The notes under the pieces are model-generated. The model ran no database searches and was not told the origin of the DNA. It worked only from the letters and a program-made list of their open reading frames with translations. Both the position numbers and the translations under genes were made by a program. A DNA stretch of 50,241 bases from CADEFQ01 sp050185195 (GTDB lineage: Bacteria > Pseudomonadota > Gammaproteobacteria > Steroidobacterales > Steroidobacteraceae), in NCBI GenBank assembly GCA_050185195.1, contig JBFWZQ010000020.1:1-50241 (forward strand), in the 5' to 3' direction. Positions 32,093-39,304 of the stretch are shown here, piece by piece (the stretch's first letter is position 1; every line of letters starts with the position of its first letter).

Positions 32093-33285
32093 TGAAACGG
32101 GCGACGGGCTTGGGGCTACGGGCTACGGGCAAGAAAAGAGGCGCGCGCTGTTGGCTCGCGGCGCTCGGTCCCCTGTTCCTGGCGTCGGTCGCTTCGGGCG
32201 GCGTCTTGCCGGAGGATCGCGCGGACCTCCTCTATCACCGCTACGACGGCGGCGGCGTCGTGATCGACGGCCCTTCGCTGCTCGTGCGCAAGAAGTTCGC
32301 CGACAAGGTGTCGGTGGCCGCGAACTACTACGTCGACCTCGTGTCGAGCGCCTCGATCGATGTCGTCTCGACCGCGAGCCCCTACAAGGAAGAGCGTCGG
32401 CAGTACAGCCTCACTGCGGACTACCTGCGTGGCAAGTCGACCTACAGCGCCGGTTATATCAGCAGCTCGGAGAGCGACTACGACGCGAAGACCTGGTACG
32501 CGGGCGTGAGCCAGGACATGTTCGGCGACCTGACGACGGTCTCGTTCAGCTTCAAGCGTGGCAACAACGACATCTTCCGCAACATCGGCGGCGGCAAGGA
32601 CCCCACGTTCCAGCGTGCCTCGGACACCCGCAGCTATGCGGTCGGCATCACCCAGGTGCTGACGCGCAGCCTGATCGGCATTGCCAACTTCGAGGTCATC
32701 AGCGACGAGGGCTATCTCAACAGCCCGTATCGTTCGGTGCGTTACTTCGACCCCGGCGCGCAGAAGGGTTACACCTACCAGGGCGAGGTCTACCCGAACA
32801 CGCGCACCAGCAACGCCGCGTCGCTGAAGCTGAACTACTTCCTGCCGTGGCGTGCCGCCCTGAACGGGTGGTATCGCTTCTATACGGATTCGTGGGGCGT
32901 GAACGCCCACACCGGCGAGGTGTCGTACACACAGCCGATGTGGGACCGCTGGACGTTCACGGGATCGGTGCGGTACTACCGGCAGGACGCCGCCGATTTC
33001 TACGCCGACCTCTTCCCGCGGCGCAACTACGCCAACTTCCTCGCGCGCGACAAGGAACTGTCGACCTTCACCGCCCTCACCTTCGGCCTCGGCGCGAGCT
33101 ACGATTTCCAGATCGCGCGCCTGCCCTGGGTCGACAAAGCGCAGGCGAACCTGCGCTACAACTTCATGACGATCGACTACGACGACTTTCGCGACGTGCG
33201 CGCGAATGTCACCGTGCCGGGCACCGAGCCGCTCTACAGGCTCGATGCCAGCATCTACCAGGTCTTTCTCTCGATCTGGTTCTGA
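32092..33285 (+). CDS. DUF3570 outer-membrane beta-barrel protein
   Basis: This 397-residue protein has a signal region (KKRGARCWLAALGPLFLASV, then ASG) and a DUF3570 body: VLPEDRADLLYHRYDGGGVV near the N-terminus, then long alternating amphipathic strands rich in Tyr and Arg (YSAGYISSSESDYDAKTWYA; LNGWYRFYTDSWGVNAHTGE), finishing in a terminal aromatic pair (SIWF). This indicates a large outer-membrane barrel. Its ATG overlaps the DUF4266 stop by one base. It is the last gene of the operon; the 98 bp after it hold only a weak GC stem. Confidence 0.85.
   Translation: MKRATGLGLRATGKKRGARCWLAALGPLFLASVASGGVLPEDRADLLYHRYDGGGVVIDGPSLLVRKKFADKVSVAANYYVDLVSSASIDVVSTASPYKEERRQYSLTADYLRGKSTYSAGYISSSESDYDAKTWYAGVSQDMFGDLTTVSFSFKRGNNDIFRNIGGGKDPTFQRASDTRSYAVGITQVLTRSLIGIANFEVISDEGYLNSPYRSVRYFDPGAQKGYTYQGEVYPNTRTSNAASLKLNYFLPWRAALNGWYRFYTDSWGVNAHTGEVSYTQPMWDRWTFTGSVRYYRQDAADFYADLFPRRNYANFLARDKELSTFTALTFGLGASYDFQIARLPWVDKAQANLRYNFMTIDYDDFRDVRANVTVPGTEPLYRLDASIYQVFLSIWF
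32113..32130 (+). repeat. Heptamer tandem repeat in the DUF3570 signal region
   Basis: GGGCTAC is repeated twice and a third time in part (GGGC), inside the first codons of the DUF3570 gene. It encodes RATG-like residues in the positively charged n-region of the signal peptide, so it may be an expanded repeat tolerated there. Confidence 0.6.
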
Positions 33286-33383
33286 ACGCCGCGCCTTCGC
33301 CGCGGTCCAAGCCTTCAGCGTCCGTTCACCCGGACTGGAGTAAGCTTGCGTCCGCCGCAGGGGCGGCACTCGAGGAGGCTTGA

Positions 33384-34184
33384 ATGATGCGAACAATCCG
33401 TACCGGCGCCTGGCCGGCGCTGCTGGCCGCCGCGTGCTTCGCCGCGCCCGCGCTGCATGCACAAGGCCGTGAGGAAGCGAAACTCATCACGGCGACCGCG
33501 GTGATGACCGAACTGCGCCAGAGCCGCGACCAGGAGATCCCCCAATGGCTGCTCGACCGCGCCTATGGCGTCGTCGTGGTGCCGGATGTCGTGAAAGTGG
33601 GTTTCTGGCTGGGCGGCCGCTACGGCAAGGGCGTGATGGTGGTTCGCGATGAGACCGGCCGATTCTCCAGCCCCGTGTTCGTCAACCTGAGCGGCGGCAG
33701 CTTCGGCCCGCAGATCGGCGCCCAGTCGACCGATGTCGTGCTCGTGTTCACGACGCGCAAGGGCATCGAGGGCATCACCGACGGCAAGGTCACGCTCGGT
33801 GCCGATGCCTCCGTCGCCGCAGGTCCCGTTGGACGCACGGCGTCGGCGGCGACCGATGCGGCGTTCAAGGCGGAGGTCTATTCCTACTCCCGCAGCAAGG
33901 GCCTCTTCATCGGTGTCGCGCTCGACGGCAGCGCGCTCACGATCGACGACAAGTCGAACGCGGATTTCTACGGCAAGAAAACCGACGCCGGCGACATCCT
34001 CAAGGGCGCGGTCAGCACGAGTTCGAACGGCGCACAGCGCTTCCTCGCCGCGATCACCGCGAGCACTGGACCGGCCTCGGCGACGGTCACGACGACGGCG
34101 GCGCCGGCGATCACGCCCGCCGAAGCCGCAGCGACAGGCTCGGGCGTGAAGACCTATCCGCTCGAGGAGAAGCCCGCCAGGTAG
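33384..34184 (+). CDS. Exported SYLF-domain (lipid-binding) protein
   Basis: A 266-residue protein with a signal peptide (WPALLAAACFAAPALHAQ) and a SYLF/Ysc84-like domain: MTELRQSRDQEIPQWLLDRA, YGVVVVPDVVKVGFWLGGRY, GKGVMVVRDETGRFSSPVFV, GGSFGPQIGAQSTDVVLVFT. The domain binds phosphoinositides or lipids in eukaryotes; bacterial versions are periplasmic. The C-terminal 40 residues are a low-complexity Ala/Thr tail. The first ATG at 33384 has GAGGAGG upstream. Its 3' end overlaps the convergent gene at 34154 by 31 bp. Confidence 0.88.
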   Translation: MMRTIRTGAWPALLAAACFAAPALHAQGREEAKLITATAVMTELRQSRDQEIPQWLLDRAYGVVVVPDVVKVGFWLGGRYGKGVMVVRDETGRFSSPVFVNLSGGSFGPQIGAQSTDVVLVFTTRKGIEGITDGKVTLGADASVAAGPVGRTASAATDAAFKAEVYSYSRSKGLFIGVALDGSALTIDDKSNADFYGKKTDAGDILKGAVSTSSNGAQRFLAAITASTGPASATVTTTAAPAITPAEAAATGSGVKTYPLEEKPAR

Positions 34185-34894
34185 GGGGCGGGCGGCGGGC
34201 CGGCGACGACGAGGCCCAGCAGTCCCGGCAGGTCGTCGGGGGGCCACGGGCCCGGCTGGGGATCGAGGGTCGCTTCGTAGTAGAGGATCGCCGGGCCCGG
34301 CGGATAGTCACGGCAGGCAGCACCCGCGTAGCGCGCGTACACGCGCCGCACGTCGCCCACGCCCGCTTCGGGCTCGAGGGTGACGCGCCCGCGGCTCCAG
34401 GGCCTGCGCTGCTCGCGCGCTGCACGCCGCGCTTTCACTTCGAGATCGAGTACGACGCCATCGGGATGCTCGAATTCGCGATGGGCTTCGTCCTGCCACC
34501 CTGCGCGCGGCGTGGCCCACGTGACGCTCGCGATGCGGGCATCCCAATCCGCCATGGCAGTCGCTTCCAGTTCGGCGGGCGCGAGGCATTCGACGATGCT
34601 GGCCTCGAGCACCATGCCACGGGTGCGCGGTTCCGGCAGGCTCAACCAGAGCGTGCCGAGCGCAAGCGCCGCGCAGCACGCAACCCGCGCCTTTCTTTCC
34701 GTCGCGACCGACCACGGCAGGACACGAGCGAGGACCCCGATCGCGAGTCCCGCCAGTACGCCGCCCGGTCCCGTGATGAAGATCCCGAGCAGCGGGCCCT
34801 GGTTGGCATCGGGGGCGAGCACGATCGGCCCGAGGAAGCCGCACAGCAGGCCGGTGAGTCCGAGGGCCAACATCCAGCGAACGACAGGCTTCAT
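34154..34894 (-). CDS. Hypothetical membrane protein downstream of msrA
   Basis: Unrecognised protein of 246 residues. The N-terminal 90 residues contain three hydrophobic helices (WMLALGLTGLLCGFLGPIVL; LLGIFITGPGGVLAGLAIGV; VACCAALALGTLWLSL), and the rest is a soluble domain probably outside the cytoplasm (ASVTWATPRAGWQDEAHREF, YARYAGAACRDYPPGPAILY). ATG 34894 is used; TTG at 34903, directly after the msrA stop, would add three residues. Co-transcribed with msrA. Confidence 0.55.
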   Translation of the reverse strand: MKPVVRWMLALGLTGLLCGFLGPIVLAPDANQGPLLGIFITGPGGVLAGLAIGVLARVLPWSVATERKARVACCAALALGTLWLSLPEPRTRGMVLEASIVECLAPAELEATAMADWDARIASVTWATPRAGWQDEAHREFEHPDGVVLDLEVKARRAAREQRRPWSRGRVTLEPEAGVGDVRRVYARYAGAACRDYPPGPAILYYEATLDPQPGPWPPDDLPGLLGLVVAGPPPAPYLAGFSSSG

Positions 34895-34903
34895 GCCGCG
34901 CAA

Positions 34904-35533
34904 TCAGTAGGCGACGCCGCAGCCCCCAATCCCGCAGTACCCGCCGGGATTCTTGGCGAGGTACTGCTGGTGATAGTCCTCGGCGTGGTAGAAAACCGGC
35001 GCGGCGCGGATCTCCGTCGTGATCCCGCTGCGCGCCGCGGCCGACAGGCGCTGCTGATAGCTGTCCTTCGAGGCTTGCGCCGCGCGCAGCTGCGCGTCGC
35101 TCGTCGCGTAGATCACCGAGCGGTACTGCGTGCCGACATCGTTGCCCTGGCGCATCCCCTGCGTCGGGTCGTGCGATTCCCAGAACGCCTTGAGCAGCGC
35201 GTCGTAACTTGTCACGCGCGGATCGAAGACCACGCGCACGACTTCCGTGTGTCCCGTGCGGCCCGTGCACACCTCTTCATAGGTGGGGTTCGGCGTGTAG
35301 CCGCCCGCATAACCGACCGCCGTCGTGTGCACGCCGGGCAATTGCCAGAAGAGTCGCTCCGCGCCCCAGAAGCAGCCGAGCCCGAACACCGCTTCTTCGA
35401 GCGGCGCGGCGAACGGCGGCTGCAGTGGATTGCCGTTGACGAAATGCGCGTCCGGCACCGGCAGCGGCGCGGCGCGACCGGGCAAGGCTTCGGCGGCGGT
35501 GGGCAACGTGGCGGGCCTGCGGAAGAGTGCCAT
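34904..35533 (-). CDS. msrA: Peptide-methionine (S)-S-oxide reductase MsrA
   Basis: A 209-residue MsrA that repairs oxidised methionine. The catalytic motif GCFWG is present (VFGLGCFWGAERLFWQLPGV), and so are the conserved GYAGG, TGHTEVVRVVFDP and FWESHDPTQGMRQGNDVGTQ segments. Resolving Cys are in the C-terminal GGYCGIGGCGVAY. The ATG at 35533 is chosen because GGAGG is 6 nt upstream; the longer frame to 35557 lacks this. It carries about 40 residues before the core domain, as in E. coli-type long MsrA proteins. No signal peptide, so cytoplasmic. No MsrB gene is adjacent. Confidence 0.95.
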   Translation of the reverse strand: MALFRRPATLPTAAEALPGRAAPLPVPDAHFVNGNPLQPPFAAPLEEAVFGLGCFWGAERLFWQLPGVHTTAVGYAGGYTPNPTYEEVCTGRTGHTEVVRVVFDPRVTSYDALLKAFWESHDPTQGMRQGNDVGTQYRSVIYATSDAQLRAAQASKDSYQQRLSAAARSGITTEIRAAPVFYHAEDYHQQYLAKNPGGYCGIGGCGVAY

Positions 35534-35610
35534 GGCGACCTCCTCGGGAAACTTCAAGTGTGGGGGCGGACCGCGGACAACTCAAGGTCGCTGCTAGAAT
35601 CGGCGAGGAC

Positions 35611-36213
35611 ATGACCCGCTCCGCCAGCACGCCCCGCCTGCGCCTGACCTTGGCCTACTTCCTGGCGCTGGCCGTGGCGGCTGCCGTCTGCGCACCGCGC
35701 CTGACGGACCCGCGCGCACTCGCGCTGGCGCGCATCGTCGCGCTGCTGCTCGTTGCACTCGCCTGTCTCGGCCGCATCTGGTGCTCGGTATTCATCGCGG
35801 GACGCAAGGACGCGGCCATCGTGACGGACGGCCCGTACGCAGTATCGCGCCATCCGCTCTATTCGCTCTCCTTCATTGGCGGCCTCGGCCTCGCCGCGGC
35901 CACGGCATCGGGCACCCTGGTCGTGCTCACGGCCTGCGTACTCGGCGCGCTCCTGGGCAGTGCGGCGCGGAGCGAAGAGCGCTGGCTGGGCGAACACCAT
36001 TGTGAAGCGTGGACACGGTACGCAGCGAGGACACGTCGCTGGCGGCCGGATTTCTCGCAGTGGGCGATGCCGGCATCCACGACCGTGTATCCCGCGATCC
36101 TGTGGAAGGCCTTCGTCGATGCCGGCGCTTTTTTCCTGCTGTACGCCGTGCTGCTCGCCGGCGCGGCGTTGCGCGAGGCGGGCGCGCTGCCGACCCTCGC
36201 GATCCTGCCGTGA
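35611..36213 (+). CDS. ICMT/PEMT-type membrane methyltransferase
   Basis: A 200-residue integral membrane protein of about five helices with the isoprenylcysteine methyltransferase-like core: GPYAVSRHPLYSLSFIG (SAM-binding RHPLY motif) and EERWLGEHHCEAWTRYAART. Bacterial members methylate unknown lipids or small molecules with SAM. It is divergent from msrA and overlaps the GTG of the kinase-like gene (GTGA), so it heads a small operon of three or four genes. Ligand unknown. Confidence 0.85.
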   Translation: MTRSASTPRLRLTLAYFLALAVAAAVCAPRLTDPRALALARIVALLLVALACLGRIWCSVFIAGRKDAAIVTDGPYAVSRHPLYSLSFIGGLGLAAATASGTLVVLTACVLGALLGSAARSEERWLGEHHCEAWTRYAARTRRWRPDFSQWAMPASTTVYPAILWKAFVDAGAFFLLYAVLLAGAALREAGALPTLAILP

Positions 36214-36875
36214 CCGGGCCTGCGGCGACCGAACTCGAACTCAAGCGCGATCACTTCGGCGCCGTCTTCCTCGTGCACGACGCGGCCGGGCAACGTCAGC
36301 ACGTGTGCCGCGACACGCGCCTCGCGCGCACCTGGGCGAAGCCGCTCGCACGCTGGCTCGCACGCAGGGAAGCGCGTGCACTCGATCGGCTCGCCGGCCT
36401 CGATGCCGTGCCGCGGCTCATCGGGTACCGTGCGGGCGTGCTGACACGTGGCTGGATCGACGGCGCACCAATGCAGCACGCACGGCCCACCGATCCAGCG
36501 TATTACCGCGCGGCGCTGCATCTCCTGCGACGGCTGCACGCACGGCGGGTGGTGCACAACGATCTCGCGAAGGAGCCGAACTGGCTGGTGACAACGGCCG
36601 GCGGACCTGCACTCGTCGATTTCCAGCTCGCCTGGACGGTGCGTCGGCGCGGCCGTCTCTTTCGTGCGCTGGCGCACGACGACCTGCGCCACCTGCTGAA
36701 GCACAAGCGCAGCTACCTGCCCGCCCGCCTCACGGCGCGCGAGCGGCGCATCCTCGCCACGCCCTCCCTTCTGTCGCGCCTCTGGATGCGCACGGGCAAG
36801 CGGCTGTACCTGTTCATCACGCGGCGAGTCTTCCACTGGGCCGATCGCGAGGGTGCCGGTGACCGACGATTCTGA
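36210..36875 (+). CDS. RIO-like/Kdo-kinase-like protein kinase
   Basis: The 221-residue protein has a minimal protein-kinase-like fold. The catalytic loop is VVHNDLAKEPNWLV (H-N-D-x4-N pattern) and the metal-binding site is VDFQLAW in place of DFG. The N-lobe is short, with AKPLARWLARREARALDRL. Such proteins include RIO1-type kinases and lipopolysaccharide Kdo kinase-like enzymes. GTG at 36210 overlaps the stop of the methyltransferase gene. The protein ends with a basic C-terminus and is cytoplasmic. Substrate not known. Confidence 0.75.
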   Translation: MTGPAATELELKRDHFGAVFLVHDAAGQRQHVCRDTRLARTWAKPLARWLARREARALDRLAGLDAVPRLIGYRAGVLTRGWIDGAPMQHARPTDPAYYRAALHLLRRLHARRVVHNDLAKEPNWLVTTAGGPALVDFQLAWTVRRRGRLFRALAHDDLRHLLKHKRSYLPARLTARERRILATPSLLSRLWMRTGKRLYLFITRRVFHWADREGAGDRRF

Positions 36876-37737
36876 CTCTCCACCGGTGCTGCACGATGGC
36901 GAAACCGCCGCGCTGGCCGCACTCGCCCGCAACAAGACCCCGGGATGCGACTACGCTTCCGGGCACGACATCCGCCAACAGATGCTGCGCGACGGGTACT
37001 CGAAGGCCGAGGCCGTTCACGCCCTGCGCGCGCTCGTCGACCGCGGGCGGCTCGAGCGCGTGCGGGTGAACGATGCCGACGGATTTTTCTACATGGCCTA
37101 TCGACCCACGAAGGAGTCCCGTTCGATGCACCTTCCCGATTTCTTTGCGCAAGCGCCCCGACTCGTCGTCCGCGACCCGCTGGCCGACCTGCTTGGCGCC
37201 GCGCAGGACGGCTTGTTCGAGTACGGCTACGAAGATGCCGTCAAGCTCGCGGGTCACTCCTGCCCGACCGTCGCGTCGGCTTACCTGCTGACGGTGCAGG
37301 CACTGCGGGCGCTCTATCCCGAAGCCGTGCCTGAACGCGGCGGCGTGCGGGTCGAATTCGCGCAGCCGCTCGGCGAAGGCGTCACCGGCGTGATCGCAAG
37401 CGTCGTGACGTTGCTGACGGGCGCTGCACAGGACGGCGGATTCAAAGGAATCGCGGGCCGCCACGTTCGCCGGGACCTGCAGGCGTTCGGGTGCGACCTG
37501 CCCTTGCACCTGCGCTTCACGCGCCTCGACACCGGTGCCGCGGTTGATGCCGCGACCGACCTGTCAGGCGTGCCGGGCGACCCGGCCATGGGACCGCTGC
37601 TGCAGGCCTGCATCGCCGAACGCGCCAGCGCAGCGGAGCGCCAGGAGTTCGCCGACCTCTGGCAGGGGCGCGTGCGACGAATCCTGGTCGATCACGCCGC
37701 TGACACGCGGGTGTTCCGCATCGTTCGGGTGGCGTGA
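36859..37737 (+). CDS. FmdE-family protein with N-terminal helix-turn-helix-like domain
   Basis: A 292-residue protein. About residues 1-85 look like a small winged-helix domain (GHDIRQQMLRDGYSKAEAVH, then ALVDRGRLERVRV and FYMAY). About residues 100-240 match the FmdE domain of tungsten/molybdenum formylmethanofuran dehydrogenase E: EYGYEDAVKLAGHSCPTVAS with the GHxCP metal-site pattern, and GVIASVVTLLTGAAQDGGFK. Bacterial FmdE proteins act in metal or cofactor handling, not methanogenesis. GTG at 36859 (GAGG 6 nt upstream) overlaps the kinase gene by 17 bp. The fusion of a DNA-binding-like domain is odd; a metal-sensing regulator is possible. Confidence 0.7.
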   Translation: MTDDSDSPPVLHDGETAALAALARNKTPGCDYASGHDIRQQMLRDGYSKAEAVHALRALVDRGRLERVRVNDADGFFYMAYRPTKESRSMHLPDFFAQAPRLVVRDPLADLLGAAQDGLFEYGYEDAVKLAGHSCPTVASAYLLTVQALRALYPEAVPERGGVRVEFAQPLGEGVTGVIASVVTLLTGAAQDGGFKGIAGRHVRRDLQAFGCDLPLHLRFTRLDTGAAVDAATDLSGVPGDPAMGPLLQACIAERASAAERQEFADLWQGRVRRILVDHAADTRVFRIVRVA

Positions 37738-37758
37738 GTCTGATAGGCTTTGCATCCG

Positions 37759-38028
37759 ATGGGCATCTCACAACCGCACAATCTCCGGGGTAACCCCGAC
37801 AGCCGCAACCAGCGTCCCTATGGCCTGCGCGTGAGCCTGCGCGCGAACGATCCTTTCAGGAAGCTCCTGGGCCAGGACTGGAGTCGCACGCATTGGTACC
37901 CGAGCGCCGGCGAGCGCGACGCCGCGCTCGCGGAAATGAGCCGCAAGCACGAGTACTCGCGATCCGGCGACACGCCGGCACTGCGCTTCGACAAGGTCGA
38001 AAAACTCGCCGAGAGCCGCGGGCTGTAA
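37759..38028 (+). CDS. Small conserved-looking hypothetical protein
   Basis: The 89-residue protein (MGISQPHNLRGNPDSRNQRP...) is basic and polar, with PYGLRVSLRANDPFRKLLGQ and SRKHEYSRSGDTPALRFDKV segments and a short Lys/Arg-rich C-terminus. It looks like a small soluble cytoplasmic protein. I do not recognise a family. The ATG at 37759 is preferred to TTG 37750. It lies 21 bp after the FmdE gene and ends convergently with the MFS gene. Confidence 0.6.
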   Translation: MGISQPHNLRGNPDSRNQRPYGLRVSLRANDPFRKLLGQDWSRTHWYPSAGERDAALAEMSRKHEYSRSGDTPALRFDKVEKLAESRGL

Positions 38029-38052
38029 GCCTCGACCCGCAGACACCCGTGC

Positions 38053-39267
38053 TCAATATCGACGTCGCGCACCGCGGCTCAGTGCGAGCCATGCGACGAG
38101 GCAGATCTGCAGGCAGGCCGTAGCCAGATAAGGCGATGCGGGGTGGATCTCGTAGAGGAATGTCGCGGCTGCCGGGCCAACCGTAAAAGCCAGCGTGTTC
38201 GTCGAGGCGACAAGGCCTGCAACCGCGCCTTGCTCATCCGGGCTTACGGCGAGACTGGGAGACGCGATGGCTCCGCTCTGGGAAAAACCGGCCCCAATGC
38301 CGAGCAGGACCAGACTCGTTGCCAGCAGCAGCTTGTCGTGGCTGACGACCATTCCCACCAGGCCGACCGCCGCCAGCGCGCAGCCGAGCATCACCAGTGT
38401 CAGCGCTCTCAGACCGAGTGCGGGGATGATGACGAGTTGCGCGATAGTCAGGGCGGCGAACAGGATCGCGAGCGCAATGCCGGTCCAGGATGCCGCGATC
38501 TCTCCCGCAAGCTGCAGATTGTCCTGGACCACGAATCCCACCGTGATCTGGCTGATCGCGAGCGGCATCAGGACGATGAAGATGGCGAGCAGCAGGAACC
38601 GCAGCCTGGCGTCGGTAAATTTCAGTTTCGGTGCCGGGCCCTTGCCAGCCTGATTCTCGTGATCTGCGGGGATGACGAACGTGACCACCATGATCCCCAT
38701 GAGGACGAAAAGCGGGATCAGTGCGAAAGACCACAGGAAGCCGATGCCTGCCAGCAAGCCACCGATCAGCGGTCCCGCGATCTTGCCGGTGCCGTTGGCG
38801 CCCTGAATCAAGGCGAAGCCGCGCACCCGCTCTTTCTCGCCTGCTGTGATCGACGGCACGGCAGCGTAGGCGGCCACGATCACTGCCGCCAGAAAAATAC
38901 CGAACAAGAGCCCTCTGCCGATCGCGAGGACGGCGAAGAACCAGGTTGCGTCGAGCGTTCCGTCGAGCGCTAGCGCGCCTGCAATGCCGAATACGACGAA
39001 GACGAGAAAGCTGCCCCACAACCCTTCCAGGATCACCCGCCGGGAACCGGCTCTCGATACGCGCCTGCCCCACCACGGCCCGCACAAAAATGCGACGGCG
39101 GATGACAGTGTAACGACGAGCCCGACTTCGAGCGTCGACATGCCGACTTCCCGCGCGAGCGGCGGCAGGATCGAGAACAAGCTTCCCTGACCGATCACGA
39201 GCGCGAGCAGCGACAGAAACAGCCCCATGAGCCTCTTCGACCGCGCGTTTTGCTCGAGGGCACTCAT
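38053..39267 (-). CDS. Major facilitator superfamily transporter
   Basis: A 404-residue 12-helix permease. The first half has LSLLALVIGQGSLFSILPPL and the MFS loop GPWWGRRVSRAGSRRVILEG (GxxxD/R-like motif between helices 2 and 3). The middle loop is IPADHENQAGKGPAPKLKFT. It resembles drug exporters of the TetA/EmrD type. Its codon use and GC content are noticeably lower than in neighbouring genes, which suggests transfer. Upstream (39268-39304) the spacer has a TTGACA in minus orientation and an imperfect repeat around TGTTAAAACTGTTGACA. Substrate unknown. Confidence 0.88.
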   Translation of the reverse strand: MSALEQNARSKRLMGLFLSLLALVIGQGSLFSILPPLAREVGMSTLEVGLVVTLSSAVAFLCGPWWGRRVSRAGSRRVILEGLWGSFLVFVVFGIAGALALDGTLDATWFFAVLAIGRGLLFGIFLAAVIVAAYAAVPSITAGEKERVRGFALIQGANGTGKIAGPLIGGLLAGIGFLWSFALIPLFVLMGIMVVTFVIPADHENQAGKGPAPKLKFTDARLRFLLLAIFIVLMPLAISQITVGFVVQDNLQLAGEIAASWTGIALAILFAALTIAQLVIIPALGLRALTLVMLGCALAAVGLVGMVVSHDKLLLATSLVLLGIGAGFSQSGAIASPSLAVSPDEQGAVAGLVASTNTLAFTVGPAAATFLYEIHPASPYLATACLQICLVAWLALSRGARRRY

Positions 39268-39304
39268 GGCTTAAGAATGCTCATGTCAACAGTTTTAACA
39301 GGCG

